This document shows, piece by piece, positions 1 to 5,227 of a stretch of 7,311 bases of DNA. The notes beneath the pieces were generated by a model. It was not told the origin of the DNA. It saw nothing but the letters and a program-made list of their open reading frames with translations, and made no database searches. Location of the stretch: NCBI GenBank assembly GCA_034420495.1, contig DAOULG010000066.1, positions 1 through 7,311 of the forward strand. The letters run 5' to 3'. The position numbers and the translations under genes were made by a program. The stretch's first letter is position 1; each line of letters starts with the position of its first letter. This DNA comes from VYDC01 sp034420495. Lineage in GTDB: Bacteria > Chloroflexota > Dehalococcoidia > UBA2979.

Positions 1-121
1 GGACGTAGAAGACGAGCGTCGAGATCGGCTCCAGGACGACGCGCCGCCAGCGCCCGATGGCACCCCCGACGGACGCCATCACGGCGACCGGCAGGATGAC
101 CTCGACGAAGACCGATAGCAC
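1..121 (-). CDS. AEC-family (auxin efflux carrier-like) transporter, N-terminal fragment
   Basis: This is the first 40 codons of a minus-strand gene that runs off the left edge. The GTG start at 121-119 is well bounded, because an in-frame TAG lies three codons upstream (the same TAG that ends the preceding gene). A later ATG at 79-77 is the only other visible start. The translation opens with a hydrophobic helix (VEVILPVAVMASVGGAIG), then a short basic turn (RWRR), then LEPISTLVFYV. This matches the N-terminus usual in AEC permeases: a first membrane helix ending in G-x-x-x-G-R, followed by an 'isrLvfyvllP'-type second helix. Known members move small carboxylates such as malate or malonate, or auxin, across the cytoplasmic membrane. 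It starts 9 bases after the small membrane protein gene, so it is probably co-transcribed with it. The substrate cannot be read from this fragment, and the family call rests on only 40 residues. Confidence 0.6.
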   Translation of the reverse strand, partial: MLSVFVEVILPVAVMASVGGAIGRWRRVVLEPISTLVFYV

Positions 122-130
122 CTCGGCGCG

Positions 131-424
131 CTAGCCGCGCGAGCGCCGCCGCTTGCGGCCGCGGCGGCGGATCGCATGCGCCCGCCGCTCGCTCCGCGGC
201 GGCGTCGGCGGCGGTGCCGGCGGCGGCTCCTTGGGGGGGAAGAACCGGGTCAGCACGAGGTTCGCGATGCGCATCGTGCCCAGGATGACGACGAAGAAGA
301 AGAGGAGCGTGAAGCCGATCCCGACCGGGTCGGGATCCTCCTCGGTGAGCTGGAGCACCACACCCCACCCGGCGGTGAGGAGGAGCGAGAGAACGAGCGA
401 TTCCCGGAGGGACTGCCTGCGCAC
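131..424 (-). CDS. Small two-helix membrane protein with proline-rich linker and basic tail
   Basis: A 97-residue hypothetical protein that I do not recognise. The start is GTG at 424-422. An in-frame TAG (434-436 on the plus strand) lies four codons upstream, and an AGGA (plus-strand TCCT 432-435) sits 7 bases before the start, so the N-terminus is well fixed. Residues about 9-26 and 34-57 form two hydrophobic helices separated by a short acidic loop (TEEDPDP). The rest is soluble: a proline run at about 63-76, then a tail of about 20 residues that is mostly arginine and lysine. By the positive-inside rule both ends should be cytoplasmic, with the basic tail free to meet RNA, DNA, acidic lipid or a partner protein. 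It lies between the transglutaminase-fold gene and the AEC transporter gene, ending 9 bases before the latter. Low-complexity basic tails are easy to produce in very GC-rich DNA, so the tail may be poorly conserved. Confidence 0.68.
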   Translation of the reverse strand: MRRQSLRESLVLSLLLTAGWGVVLQLTEEDPDPVGIGFTLLFFFVVILGTMRIANLVLTRFFPPKEPPPAPPPTPPRSERRAHAIRRRGRKRRRSRG

Positions 425-516
425 GGCGGTATCCTAGCGCACGGCACCGCTCTCCCACAGCCGCACGGCGGGCGGCCGCCCGCGGGCCCGGGCCGAGGCG
501 CGGGGGGAGCGGGGGA

Positions 517-1134
517 TCAGGCGGTGCCCGGGCCGGCGAGCCAGAGCTCGAGGGCGGCCCGGAAGGCGCGTCGACGCTCGCGGGCCTCCGGCCCGTGCTG
601 GTCGGAGTGCGCGTCGAGCAGGCGGCGGCGGAACTCCTCCGGATCGGCCTCCTCGGGGACGTGGTAGAACTCCTCCGGGTCGCAGGCGACGCGCATCTCG
701 CGCCCGGGGACGAAGCGCTCGTTGGCCGGCAGCCCCAGCGCCCGCGAGGCGAGCGGCCAGGTCGCGTCGACGCTGCCCCAGCCCTCGTCGTGCTCGACGC
801 GCAGGAAGGTGTGCACGTCGGGCACGGGACCCGCGTCGAGGATCGCGCGCAGCTCCGCCCCCGCCCACGGCGCGCTCTCGACGCTCCAGGCATGGGTGCA
901 GGCGAGCAGGATGGAGCGGTGACCCAGCTCGTAGAGGAGCGAGCGCAGCAGGTAGTGCTTCGCCGCGTCGTCGCCCCGCCAGGCGCCGAGGGTCATCTCC
1001 GGCAGGGCCCCGGTCGCGGAGGCCCACGGCATCTCCCTGACGAGCGCGAAGGCGGTGCCCGCCTCGAGCGGTGCGTCGGAGGGGAGGAGGCCGCGACCGG
1101 CGGCCTCGTCGCGGAAGGCCCGGAGCAGGGGCAC
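517..1134 (-). CDS. Transglutaminase-like fold protein, apparently lacking the catalytic cysteine
   Basis: A 205-residue protein starting at GTG 1134-1132, only 3 bases after the citrate synthase stop, so probably translationally coupled. Only a weak SD-like AGAGG lies 12 bases upstream. Residues 52-127 follow the order of a transglutaminase-like domain. First comes WRGDDAAKHYLL with the following helix and the ELG turn (residues 69-71), then VHTFLRVE carrying a candidate catalytic His108, then WGSVDATWP with candidate Asp123. In the family the first helix usually begins with the nucleophilic Cys (pattern G-x-C-x-x-K...LL..LG). Here the positions before K59 are Asp, Asp, Ala, Ala, with no Cys. 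Cys79 (ACTH) sits after the helix, where it should not act as the nucleophile. It may therefore be an inactive, binding or scaffolding version. The C-terminal third is rich in Glu and Arg, with the PEEF repeat at about 153-168. No signal peptide is seen, so it is likely cytoplasmic. Function unknown; the fold assignment is by motif only. Confidence 0.72.
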   Translation of the reverse strand: MPLLRAFRDEAAGRGLLPSDAPLEAGTAFALVREMPWASATGALPEMTLGAWRGDDAAKHYLLRSLLYELGHRSILLACTHAWSVESAPWAGAELRAILDAGPVPDVHTFLRVEHDEGWGSVDATWPLASRALGLPANERFVPGREMRVACDPEEFYHVPEEADPEEFRRRLLDAHSDQHGPEARERRRAFRAALELWLAGPGTA

Positions 1135-1137
1135 CGT

Positions 1138-2295
1138 CTATCCGCGCCTCTCGATCGGGACGTAGGGGCGCTCGGCGGGGCCGACGTAGTCGAGAAGGGG
1201 GCGGATCAGGATGTTGTTCTCGATCTGCTCCAGCACCTGGACCGTCCACCCCGGGATGCGTCCGAGCGCGAAGATCGGGACGAAGAGGTCCTGCGGGATC
1301 CCGAGCAGGTGATAGATGACGCCGGCGTAGAAGTCGACGTTGGGCGCCACGCCCAGCCGCGCGTAGGGCCGCATCGCCTCCTCCACGGCCTCGAGGATCG
1401 CGAACCACGTCGGCTCGCCGCGCTCGGCGGAGAGGCGCCGGACGCCGTCCCGGAGGTGGCGCGCCCTCGGATCCTCCGTGCGGTAGACCCGGTGCCCGAA
1501 GCCCATGATCGGCTCCCGGCGGCTCCGCTTCGCCTTCACGTACTCGACGGCGTTCGCCGGGTCGCCGATCTCGCGCGCCATCTGCATCACGTTCTCGGCG
1601 GCGCCGCCGTGCGCGGGGCCCGAGAGCGCCGCGACGCCGGAGACGATCGCCGAGTGCAGGTCGGCGCCGGTCGCCGCGACGACGCGGGCGGCGAAGGAGG
1701 AGGCGTTGGAGCTGTGCTCGGCGTGGAGGACGAAGTCGACGTCCATGAGGCGGGCGGTCTCGGGGGCCGGCTCCTCGCCCGTCAGCATGTAGAGGAAGTT
1801 GGCGGCGTGCGAGAGCGAGGGAGAGGGCGGGATCGGATCGCGCCCCTGCCGGACGGCGTGGTGCGCCGCGACCAGGGTCGCCGCCTGCGAGGTGAGCCGG
1901 GCGCCCTTGCGCGCCACCGCCTGGGGCGACCCGTCCTCGCGCTCCGGGTCGAAGGCGGCGAGGGTCGACACGGCCGTGCGGAGCACGTCCATCGGGTGCG
2001 CGCCCGCCATCGCGCGCGGCACCTCGAGGACCGGCTCCGGGACGGCCCGGCTCTCCCGGAGTTCCGACTCGAACGCGCCGAGCTCCGCCCGGGTGGGAAG
2101 GTCTCCCCGCAGCAGCAGGTACGCCGCCTCCTCGAAGGTGGAGTGTTCGGCGAGCTCGTGTATGGAGTACCCGCGGTAGTGCAGCGTCCCGGCGCGGCCG
2201 TCGATGGAGCAGACCGCCGAGCGATCGAAGTAGACGCCGTTCAGGCCGCGGTGGATCGCCGGGCCGGAATCGGCGCCCGGCGCGGTGGTCGACAT
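1138..2295 (-). CDS. gltA: Citrate synthase (possibly 2-methylcitrate synthase)
   Basis: A complete 385-residue citrate synthase, the usual length for the short bacterial type. It condenses acetyl-CoA with oxaloacetate to citrate in the cytoplasm. Visible signatures in order: the N-terminal GLNGVYFDRSAVCSIDG with LHYRGYSIHELAE (about 18-50), HAEHSSNASSF (191-201, oxaloacetate-site His194), GPAHGGAAENV with His229, GFGHRVYRTEDPR with His268, and NVDFYAGVIY with Asp321. His229, His268 and Asp321 match the catalytic His274, His320 and Asp375 of the pig enzyme. Start ATG 2295-2293 has a strong SD (GAGGAGG, plus-strand 2303-2309) 7 bases away. The short form is shared with 2-methylcitrate synthases, which use propionyl-CoA. 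No prpB- or prpD-like gene is visible here, and the adjacent acyl-CoA synthetase has an acetate-type pocket, so citrate synthase is preferred. It follows acsA by 64 bases and probably shares its transcript. Confidence 0.95.
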   Translation of the reverse strand: MSTTAPGADSGPAIHRGLNGVYFDRSAVCSIDGRAGTLHYRGYSIHELAEHSTFEEAAYLLLRGDLPTRAELGAFESELRESRAVPEPVLEVPRAMAGAHPMDVLRTAVSTLAAFDPEREDGSPQAVARKGARLTSQAATLVAAHHAVRQGRDPIPPSPSLSHAANFLYMLTGEEPAPETARLMDVDFVLHAEHSSNASSFAARVVAATGADLHSAIVSGVAALSGPAHGGAAENVMQMAREIGDPANAVEYVKAKRSRREPIMGFGHRVYRTEDPRARHLRDGVRRLSAERGEPTWFAILEAVEEAMRPYARLGVAPNVDFYAGVIYHLLGIPQDLFVPIFALGRIPGWTVQVLEQIENNILIRPLLDYVGPAERPYVPIERRG

Positions 2296-2359
2296 CGTCC
2301 CGCCTCCTCGGTCGCCCGCCCGCGCCGCGCCCCGCAGGGCGCAGGGCCCGGGCCGCGGG

Positions 2360-4111
2360 CTAGTCGTCTTCCAGCGTCGAGGTGTCGCCCTCGGGGAGGC
2401 CGAGCTCCCGTGCCTTCAGCAGGCGCCGCATGATCTTCCCGGAGCGCGTCTTGGGGAGCGTGCCGATGAACTCGATCTCGCGCGGCGCGACGCCCGGCCC
2501 GAGGCGCTCGCGGCAGTGGCGCGTGAGCTCGCGGCGCAGCCCGTCGGAGGGCTCGACCCCCTCCACGAGGCTCACGAAGGCCTTCACGATCTCCATGGCG
2601 ACCGGATCGGGCTTCCCGATCACCCCCGCCTCGGCGACGGACTCGTGCTCGATCAGCGCGCTCTCGACCTCGAAAGGGCCGACGAGGTGGCCCGCCGTGT
2701 TGATGACGTCGTCGTCGCGTCCGACGAACCAGAAGTAGCCGTCCGCGTCGCGCTTCGCGCGATCGCCGGTCAGGTACCAGCCCGCCCGGAACCGCGAGTC
2801 GTACCGCTCCTGATCGTTCCAGTAGGTGCGGAACATCGAGGGCCAGCCCGGCTTGAGAGCGAGCTGGCCCTCCGTCATCGGCTCGTCGACCGGCTGGAAC
2901 TCCTCGTCGATGATCGCCGCCTCGATGCCCGGGAAGGGCCGGCCCATCGAGCCGGGCCGGATCGGCATGCCGATGTAGTTCGCGATCATGATCGCGCCGG
3001 TCTCCGTCTGCCACCAGTTGTCGTGGATGGGCAGATCGAAGGCCTCCTCGCCCCAGACGACTCCCTCGGGATTGAGGGGCTCGCCGACCGACATCACGTA
3101 GCGGAGCGTCGCGAGATCGTGCCGCCTCGCCGCCGCCGAGCCCGCCTTCATGAGCAGGCGGATTGCCGTCGGCGCGGTGTACCAGACGGTGACCCGGTGC
3201 CGCGCGATCACCTCGTACCAGCGGGAGGCGCCGAAGCCCCCCTCGTAGATGAGGTTGGTCACGCCGTTGCTCCACGGCGCGAACATGCCGTAGGAGGTCC
3301 CGGTCACCCAGCCGGGATCGGCGGTGCACCAGTAGACGTCGTCGGGATGCAGGTCGAGGACGTACTTCCCCGTCGCGTAGTGGCTGATGACGGCGTTGTG
3401 CACGTGCGCCGCGCCCTTCGGCAGGCCGGTCGTCCCCGAGGTGAAGTGCATCACCGACCAGTCCTCGGAGCCGGTTCGCTCGATCTCGTACTCCTCGGAG
3501 GCGTCGCGGACGAGCTCCTGGTAGTCGAGATCCCCCCCGGCGACCTCGGCGCCGGAGCGATGCGCGATCACGATCACGCGCTCAAGGCTCGGGAGATCGC
3601 CGCGGATGGCATCGATCTTCGGCAGCAGGTTCGGGGTGGTCACGACCACCGAGCCCTCCGCGCGCTCGATGCGCTCCTTCACCGGCTCCGGCCCGAAGGC
3701 CGAGAAGAGCGGCGCGATGATCGCGCCCCGCTTCAGCGTGCCGAAGCAGGCGAAGTAGAGCTCGGGGATGCGATCGGTGAAGAAGAAGACGCGGTCCGCC
3801 CTGCCGACCCCGAGCGACGCCAGGGCGTTCGCGAAGCGGTTCGACTGGCGGCGCATCTCCTCGAACGTGTATCGCTCGACGGCGCCGTCCGATGCCTCCC
3901 AGATCATCGCGACCTTGTCGGGAGTGGCCGCCGCGTGCCGATCGATGCACTCGTGCGCCTGGTTGACCAGGCCGTCGGGCAGGTCGAGTTCCGCAGCGAC
4001 CGAGTCCCAGGTCCAGCGGGCGCGCTCCCCGGCCCACTCCCCGAGGTTCGGGGAGGTCCGGAGCGCCTCCGGCTGCTTCGCGATCTCGGCGTAGCTCATC
4101 ACCATCGACAT
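2360..4111 (-). CDS. acsA: Acetyl-CoA synthetase, AMP-forming (acetate--CoA ligase)
   Basis: A 583-residue ANL-superfamily enzyme that makes acetyl-CoA from acetate, ATP and CoA through acetyl-AMP. Length and tail (GLPEGDTSTLED) resemble Bacillus AcsA (about 572) more than the roughly 650-residue Acs of enteric bacteria. Motifs: P-loop-like FTSGTTGLPKG (223-233), GWVTGTSYG (267-275), SVGEPLNPE (341-349), WWQTETG (366-372), GWYLTGD (444-450), the hinge region FVGRDDDVINTAGH (462-475), and PKTRSGKIMRRLL (553-565) with catalytic Lys559. V269, T270, V342 and W367 match the four residues that shape the acetate pocket in Salmonella Acs, so acetate is favoured over longer acids. Lys559 is the lysine inactivated by acetylation in this family. 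Three starts compete: ATG 4111, 4105 and 4099. The GGAGG at 4119-4115 is 3 bases from the first and 9 from the second, so 4105 (581 residues) may be the real start. Confidence 0.95.
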   Translation of the reverse strand: MSMVMSYAEIAKQPEALRTSPNLGEWAGERARWTWDSVAAELDLPDGLVNQAHECIDRHAAATPDKVAMIWEASDGAVERYTFEEMRRQSNRFANALASLGVGRADRVFFFTDRIPELYFACFGTLKRGAIIAPLFSAFGPEPVKERIERAEGSVVVTTPNLLPKIDAIRGDLPSLERVIVIAHRSGAEVAGGDLDYQELVRDASEEYEIERTGSEDWSVMHFTSGTTGLPKGAAHVHNAVISHYATGKYVLDLHPDDVYWCTADPGWVTGTSYGMFAPWSNGVTNLIYEGGFGASRWYEVIARHRVTVWYTAPTAIRLLMKAGSAAARRHDLATLRYVMSVGEPLNPEGVVWGEEAFDLPIHDNWWQTETGAIMIANYIGMPIRPGSMGRPFPGIEAAIIDEEFQPVDEPMTEGQLALKPGWPSMFRTYWNDQERYDSRFRAGWYLTGDRAKRDADGYFWFVGRDDDVINTAGHLVGPFEVESALIEHESVAEAGVIGKPDPVAMEIVKAFVSLVEGVEPSDGLRRELTRHCRERLGPGVAPREIEFIGTLPKTRSGKIMRRLLKARELGLPEGDTSTLEDD

Positions 4112-4114
4112 GCA

Positions 4115-4119
4115 CCTCC
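4115..4119 (-). promoter_or_regulatory. Shine-Dalgarno site of acsA (bears on the start choice)
   Basis: Minus-strand GGAGG. It is 3 bases from the ATG at 4111, which is tight, and 9 bases from the ATG at 4105, which is comfortable. The N-terminus reads MSMVMS, so either start, or both, could be used. Confidence 0.6.
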
Positions 4120-4131
4120 GTCGCGGAGTCG

Positions 4132-4137
4132 AGTATA
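4132..4137 (-). promoter_or_regulatory. Candidate -10 element for acsA
   Basis: Minus-strand TATACT matches the sigma-70 -10 consensus at five of six positions and is one of very few AT-rich spots in the neighbourhood. Transcription would begin near 4125, leaving a short leader that still contains the acsA SD site. No convincing -35 hexamer is seen 16-19 bases upstream, so this is tentative. If real, acsA and the genes after it are transcribed separately from the GNAT gene. Confidence 0.3.
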
Positions 4138-4141
4138 GGTG

Positions 4142-4169
4142 TCCGGCGTCGCGGGAGGCGATCGCCGGA
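4142..4169. repeat. Inverted repeat between the GNAT gene and acsA
   Basis: TCCGGCG (4142-4148) and CGCCGGA (4163-4169) are perfect 7-base inverted arms separated by 14 bases. The right arm overlaps a 10-base palindrome, GGCGATCGCC (4157-4166). It lies just upstream of the candidate acsA -10 on the minus strand, so it could be an operator. It could also be a weak hairpin after the GNAT stop, but no T-tract follows it on the minus strand, which argues against an intrinsic terminator. GC-rich DNA yields such repeats by chance. Confidence 0.25.
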
Positions 4170-4204
4170 TCGCGTCGGGCAGGCGAGCGGGAGGCTCCGC
4201 GAGG

Positions 4205-4660
4205 CTACCCCTCGTCCAGCTCGCTCCAGGCGACCACGTCCCCCTTCGCGTCCGTGCCGCGCGGCCGGAATCCCATCGATGCGTAGAGCGCCGCCGCTCC
4301 CCGGTTCCCGGGCCTGTACGAGAGGCCCAGGGCGCGCGGCGGCGGCGCCCGCCGGCGCAGCTCGTCGATCACGGCCGCGAGTGCCGCTCGCCCGTAGCCT
4401 CGGCGCTGGTGCATCGCGTCTATGAGCAGGAGCGGAAGCCACGCTCGCGAGGCGTCGTCGGGGAGGACTCCGTAGATGACGAGGCCCACGATCGAGCCCC
4501 GGGAGCGGATCGCGTGAGGGCGGAAGGCGGGGTGGTCCCGGTACTCCCTGAGGAGGTGCGCCACCGACGCGCAGTCGAGGAAGTCCCTCTGGTCGTCGCG
4601 AACGGTGAGGCCCTCCAGCGCGCGCCGGTTCCCGGCGGCGACGGGCTCAAGGGTGACCAC
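4205..4660 (-). CDS. GNAT-family N-acetyltransferase (polyamine-acetyltransferase-like)
   Basis: A 151-residue single-domain GNAT enzyme, transferring acetyl from acetyl-CoA to an amine. The start is GTG 4660-4658, supported by GGAGAG (plus-strand 4667-4672) 6 bases upstream. Longer open frames reaching to about 5050 would run through the zinc-ribbon gene and carry no family similarity. The opening MVTLEPV is typical of the BltD/PaiA-like group. SIVGLVIYGVLPDD (56-69) is beta 4, followed by LLLIDAMHQRRGYGRAAL (77-94). That stretch contains the acetyl-CoA pyrophosphate-binding loop, in the family form Q/R-x-x-G-x-G/A (here RRGYGR). YRPGNRGAAALYASMGF (115-131) is the C-terminal signature with the usual Tyr. 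The substrate is not determined; small amines or polyamines are the natural guess. It sits 61 bases after the zinc-ribbon gene and 93 bases before acsA, all co-directional, which also allows a role in acetylating AcsA. Confidence 0.88.
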   Translation of the reverse strand: MVTLEPVAAGNRRALEGLTVRDDQRDFLDCASVAHLLREYRDHPAFRPHAIRSRGSIVGLVIYGVLPDDASRAWLPLLLIDAMHQRRGYGRAALAAVIDELRRRAPPPRALGLSYRPGNRGAAALYASMGFRPRGTDAKGDVVAWSELDEG

Positions 4661-4666
4661 GTCGGT

Positions 4667-4672
4667 CTCTCC
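4667..4672 (-). promoter_or_regulatory. Shine-Dalgarno site that sets the GNAT start
   Basis: Minus-strand GGAGAG, 6 bases before GTG 4660. It falls where the GNAT homology begins and lies after the stop of the zinc-ribbon gene, so it supports the short 151-residue reading. Confidence 0.6.
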
Positions 4673-4721
4673 GGGTGCCCGGCGGCGCCGGGCGTGATGC
4701 GGGCGGGAGGCGAGCGCGACG

Positions 4722-4889
4722 CTAGCGCTGTCCGGCCGTCTCCCGGTAGGCGATCCGGTCCTGCCGCTCCGAGCAGTCGCCGCAGAGCACCGACTTGGTG
4801 CCGAACGGGACGCCGCCCTTGATGACGTACGTGCCGCAGAGGGAGCACTTACCCTCGACGCCGCTCTCCCCGATCTTGTGAAAGCCCAT
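4722..4889 (-). CDS. Small zinc-ribbon protein (CxxC...CxxC)
   Basis: A 55-residue protein with C15-x-x-C18 (KCSLCGTY) and C36-x-x-C39 (LCGDCSE), a spacing that fits one four-cysteine zinc ribbon. The chosen start is ATG 4889-4887, because GGGAGG (plus-strand 4895-4900) lies 5 bases before it. A longer form from GTG 4928 (68 residues) has no SD and only adds residues without a recognisable motif. Between the cysteine pairs is VIKGGVPFGTKSV; after them is a short charged tail. I do not recognise a named family. Proteins of this kind are usually nucleic-acid or protein-binding adaptors, but nothing here shows which. It is the first gene of the leftward block, 61 bases ahead of the GNAT gene, and is divergent from menF. 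Confidence 0.75.
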   Translation of the reverse strand: MGFHKIGESGVEGKCSLCGTYVIKGGVPFGTKSVLCGDCSERQDRIAYRETAGQR

Positions 4890-4894
4890 CCCGG

Positions 4895-4900
4895 CCTCCC
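4895..4900 (-). promoter_or_regulatory. Shine-Dalgarno site that sets the zinc-ribbon start
   Basis: Minus-strand GGGAGG placed 5 bases before ATG 4889. The alternative upstream start, GTG 4928, is preceded only by C/G runs with no good SD. Confidence 0.65.
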
Positions 4901-5035
4901 GAGTGCCCGCGATTCCGCGCATCGCCACCGCCCCGCCGGCGGGCGGGGGATGCGGCGGGCGTCCGCGGGTCGATGACTACCACATCGCCGGCGTGGATGC
5001 ACCCGCGGGTGTCGCGGCGCCCCCGCCGTCGGGCG

Positions 5036-5041
5036 TATAAG
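5036..5041 (+). promoter_or_regulatory. Candidate -10 element upstream of menF
   Basis: TATAAG matches five of six positions of the sigma-70 -10 consensus in an otherwise extremely GC-rich stretch. No good -35 is seen at the expected distance on the plus strand. Read on the minus strand, the same spot gives TATACG, with a GGGACA 19 bases upstream, so it could instead, or also, serve the leftward zinc-ribbon gene. If it drives menF, the leader would be about 180 bases. Confidence 0.28.
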
Positions 5042-5227
5042 GGTGCCCACTCCTACACTGTCCCGGGCCTCGGGAGCCTCCTCCGCCGGGCATCAGACCG
5101 GATTCCGCGGAGGCTGCCGCAGCCGGGGCGGCGCGCGTCGCTGGCGAGGGGGCTACGGCGTGATCCGAGCGCGCAACGGCTACCGCGCTGGTGCGGTGCG
5201 GAGCCCCGCCGACGGACGGCGGCGGCG

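Larger units (their letters stand above)
4890..5227. other. Gene-free divergent region between the zinc-ribbon gene and menF
   Basis: About 340 bases between two divergent genes, where promoters for both blocks are expected. An open frame continuous with menF covers 4973-5227, but its translation is arginine- and proline-rich with no family similarity, so I treat it as non-coding. The lone AT-rich spot is GTATAAG at 5035-5041. A small hairpin, GGCTG-CCG-CAGCC, lies at 5112-5124 in the likely menF leader. No tRNA, recognisable riboswitch or terminator with a T-tract is seen. Confidence 0.5.

Noticed and set aside
468..483. A perfect 16-base palindrome, GCGGGCGGCCGCCCGC, after the transglutaminase-like gene, considered as a terminator
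   Set aside because: It has no loop and no T-tract on either side, and pure G/C palindromes arise easily at this composition. It could still be a weak processing or pausing structure.
595..2433. A long plus-strand open frame (612 codons) opposite citrate synthase and the transglutaminase-like gene
   Set aside because: Its translation is rich in Arg, Gly, Glu and Ala with no motif, and it lies antisense to two genes with clear family signatures. Long antisense frames are expected in DNA this GC-rich.
2285..4138. A 617-codon plus-strand open frame opposite acsA
   Set aside because: It covers acsA almost exactly in the antisense direction and has no recognisable domain; the acsA frame carries all the catalytic motifs.
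4661..5050. An N-terminal extension of the GNAT protein to 281 residues
   Set aside because: It would run through the zinc-ribbon gene in another frame, shows no similarity to GNAT proteins, and is made unnecessary by the SD-supported GTG at 4660.
4973..5227. An 85-residue N-terminal extension of MenF
   Set aside because: The translation is arginine/proline-rich with no MenF similarity, there is no SD at ATG 4973, and the shorter protein already has a normal MenF length.
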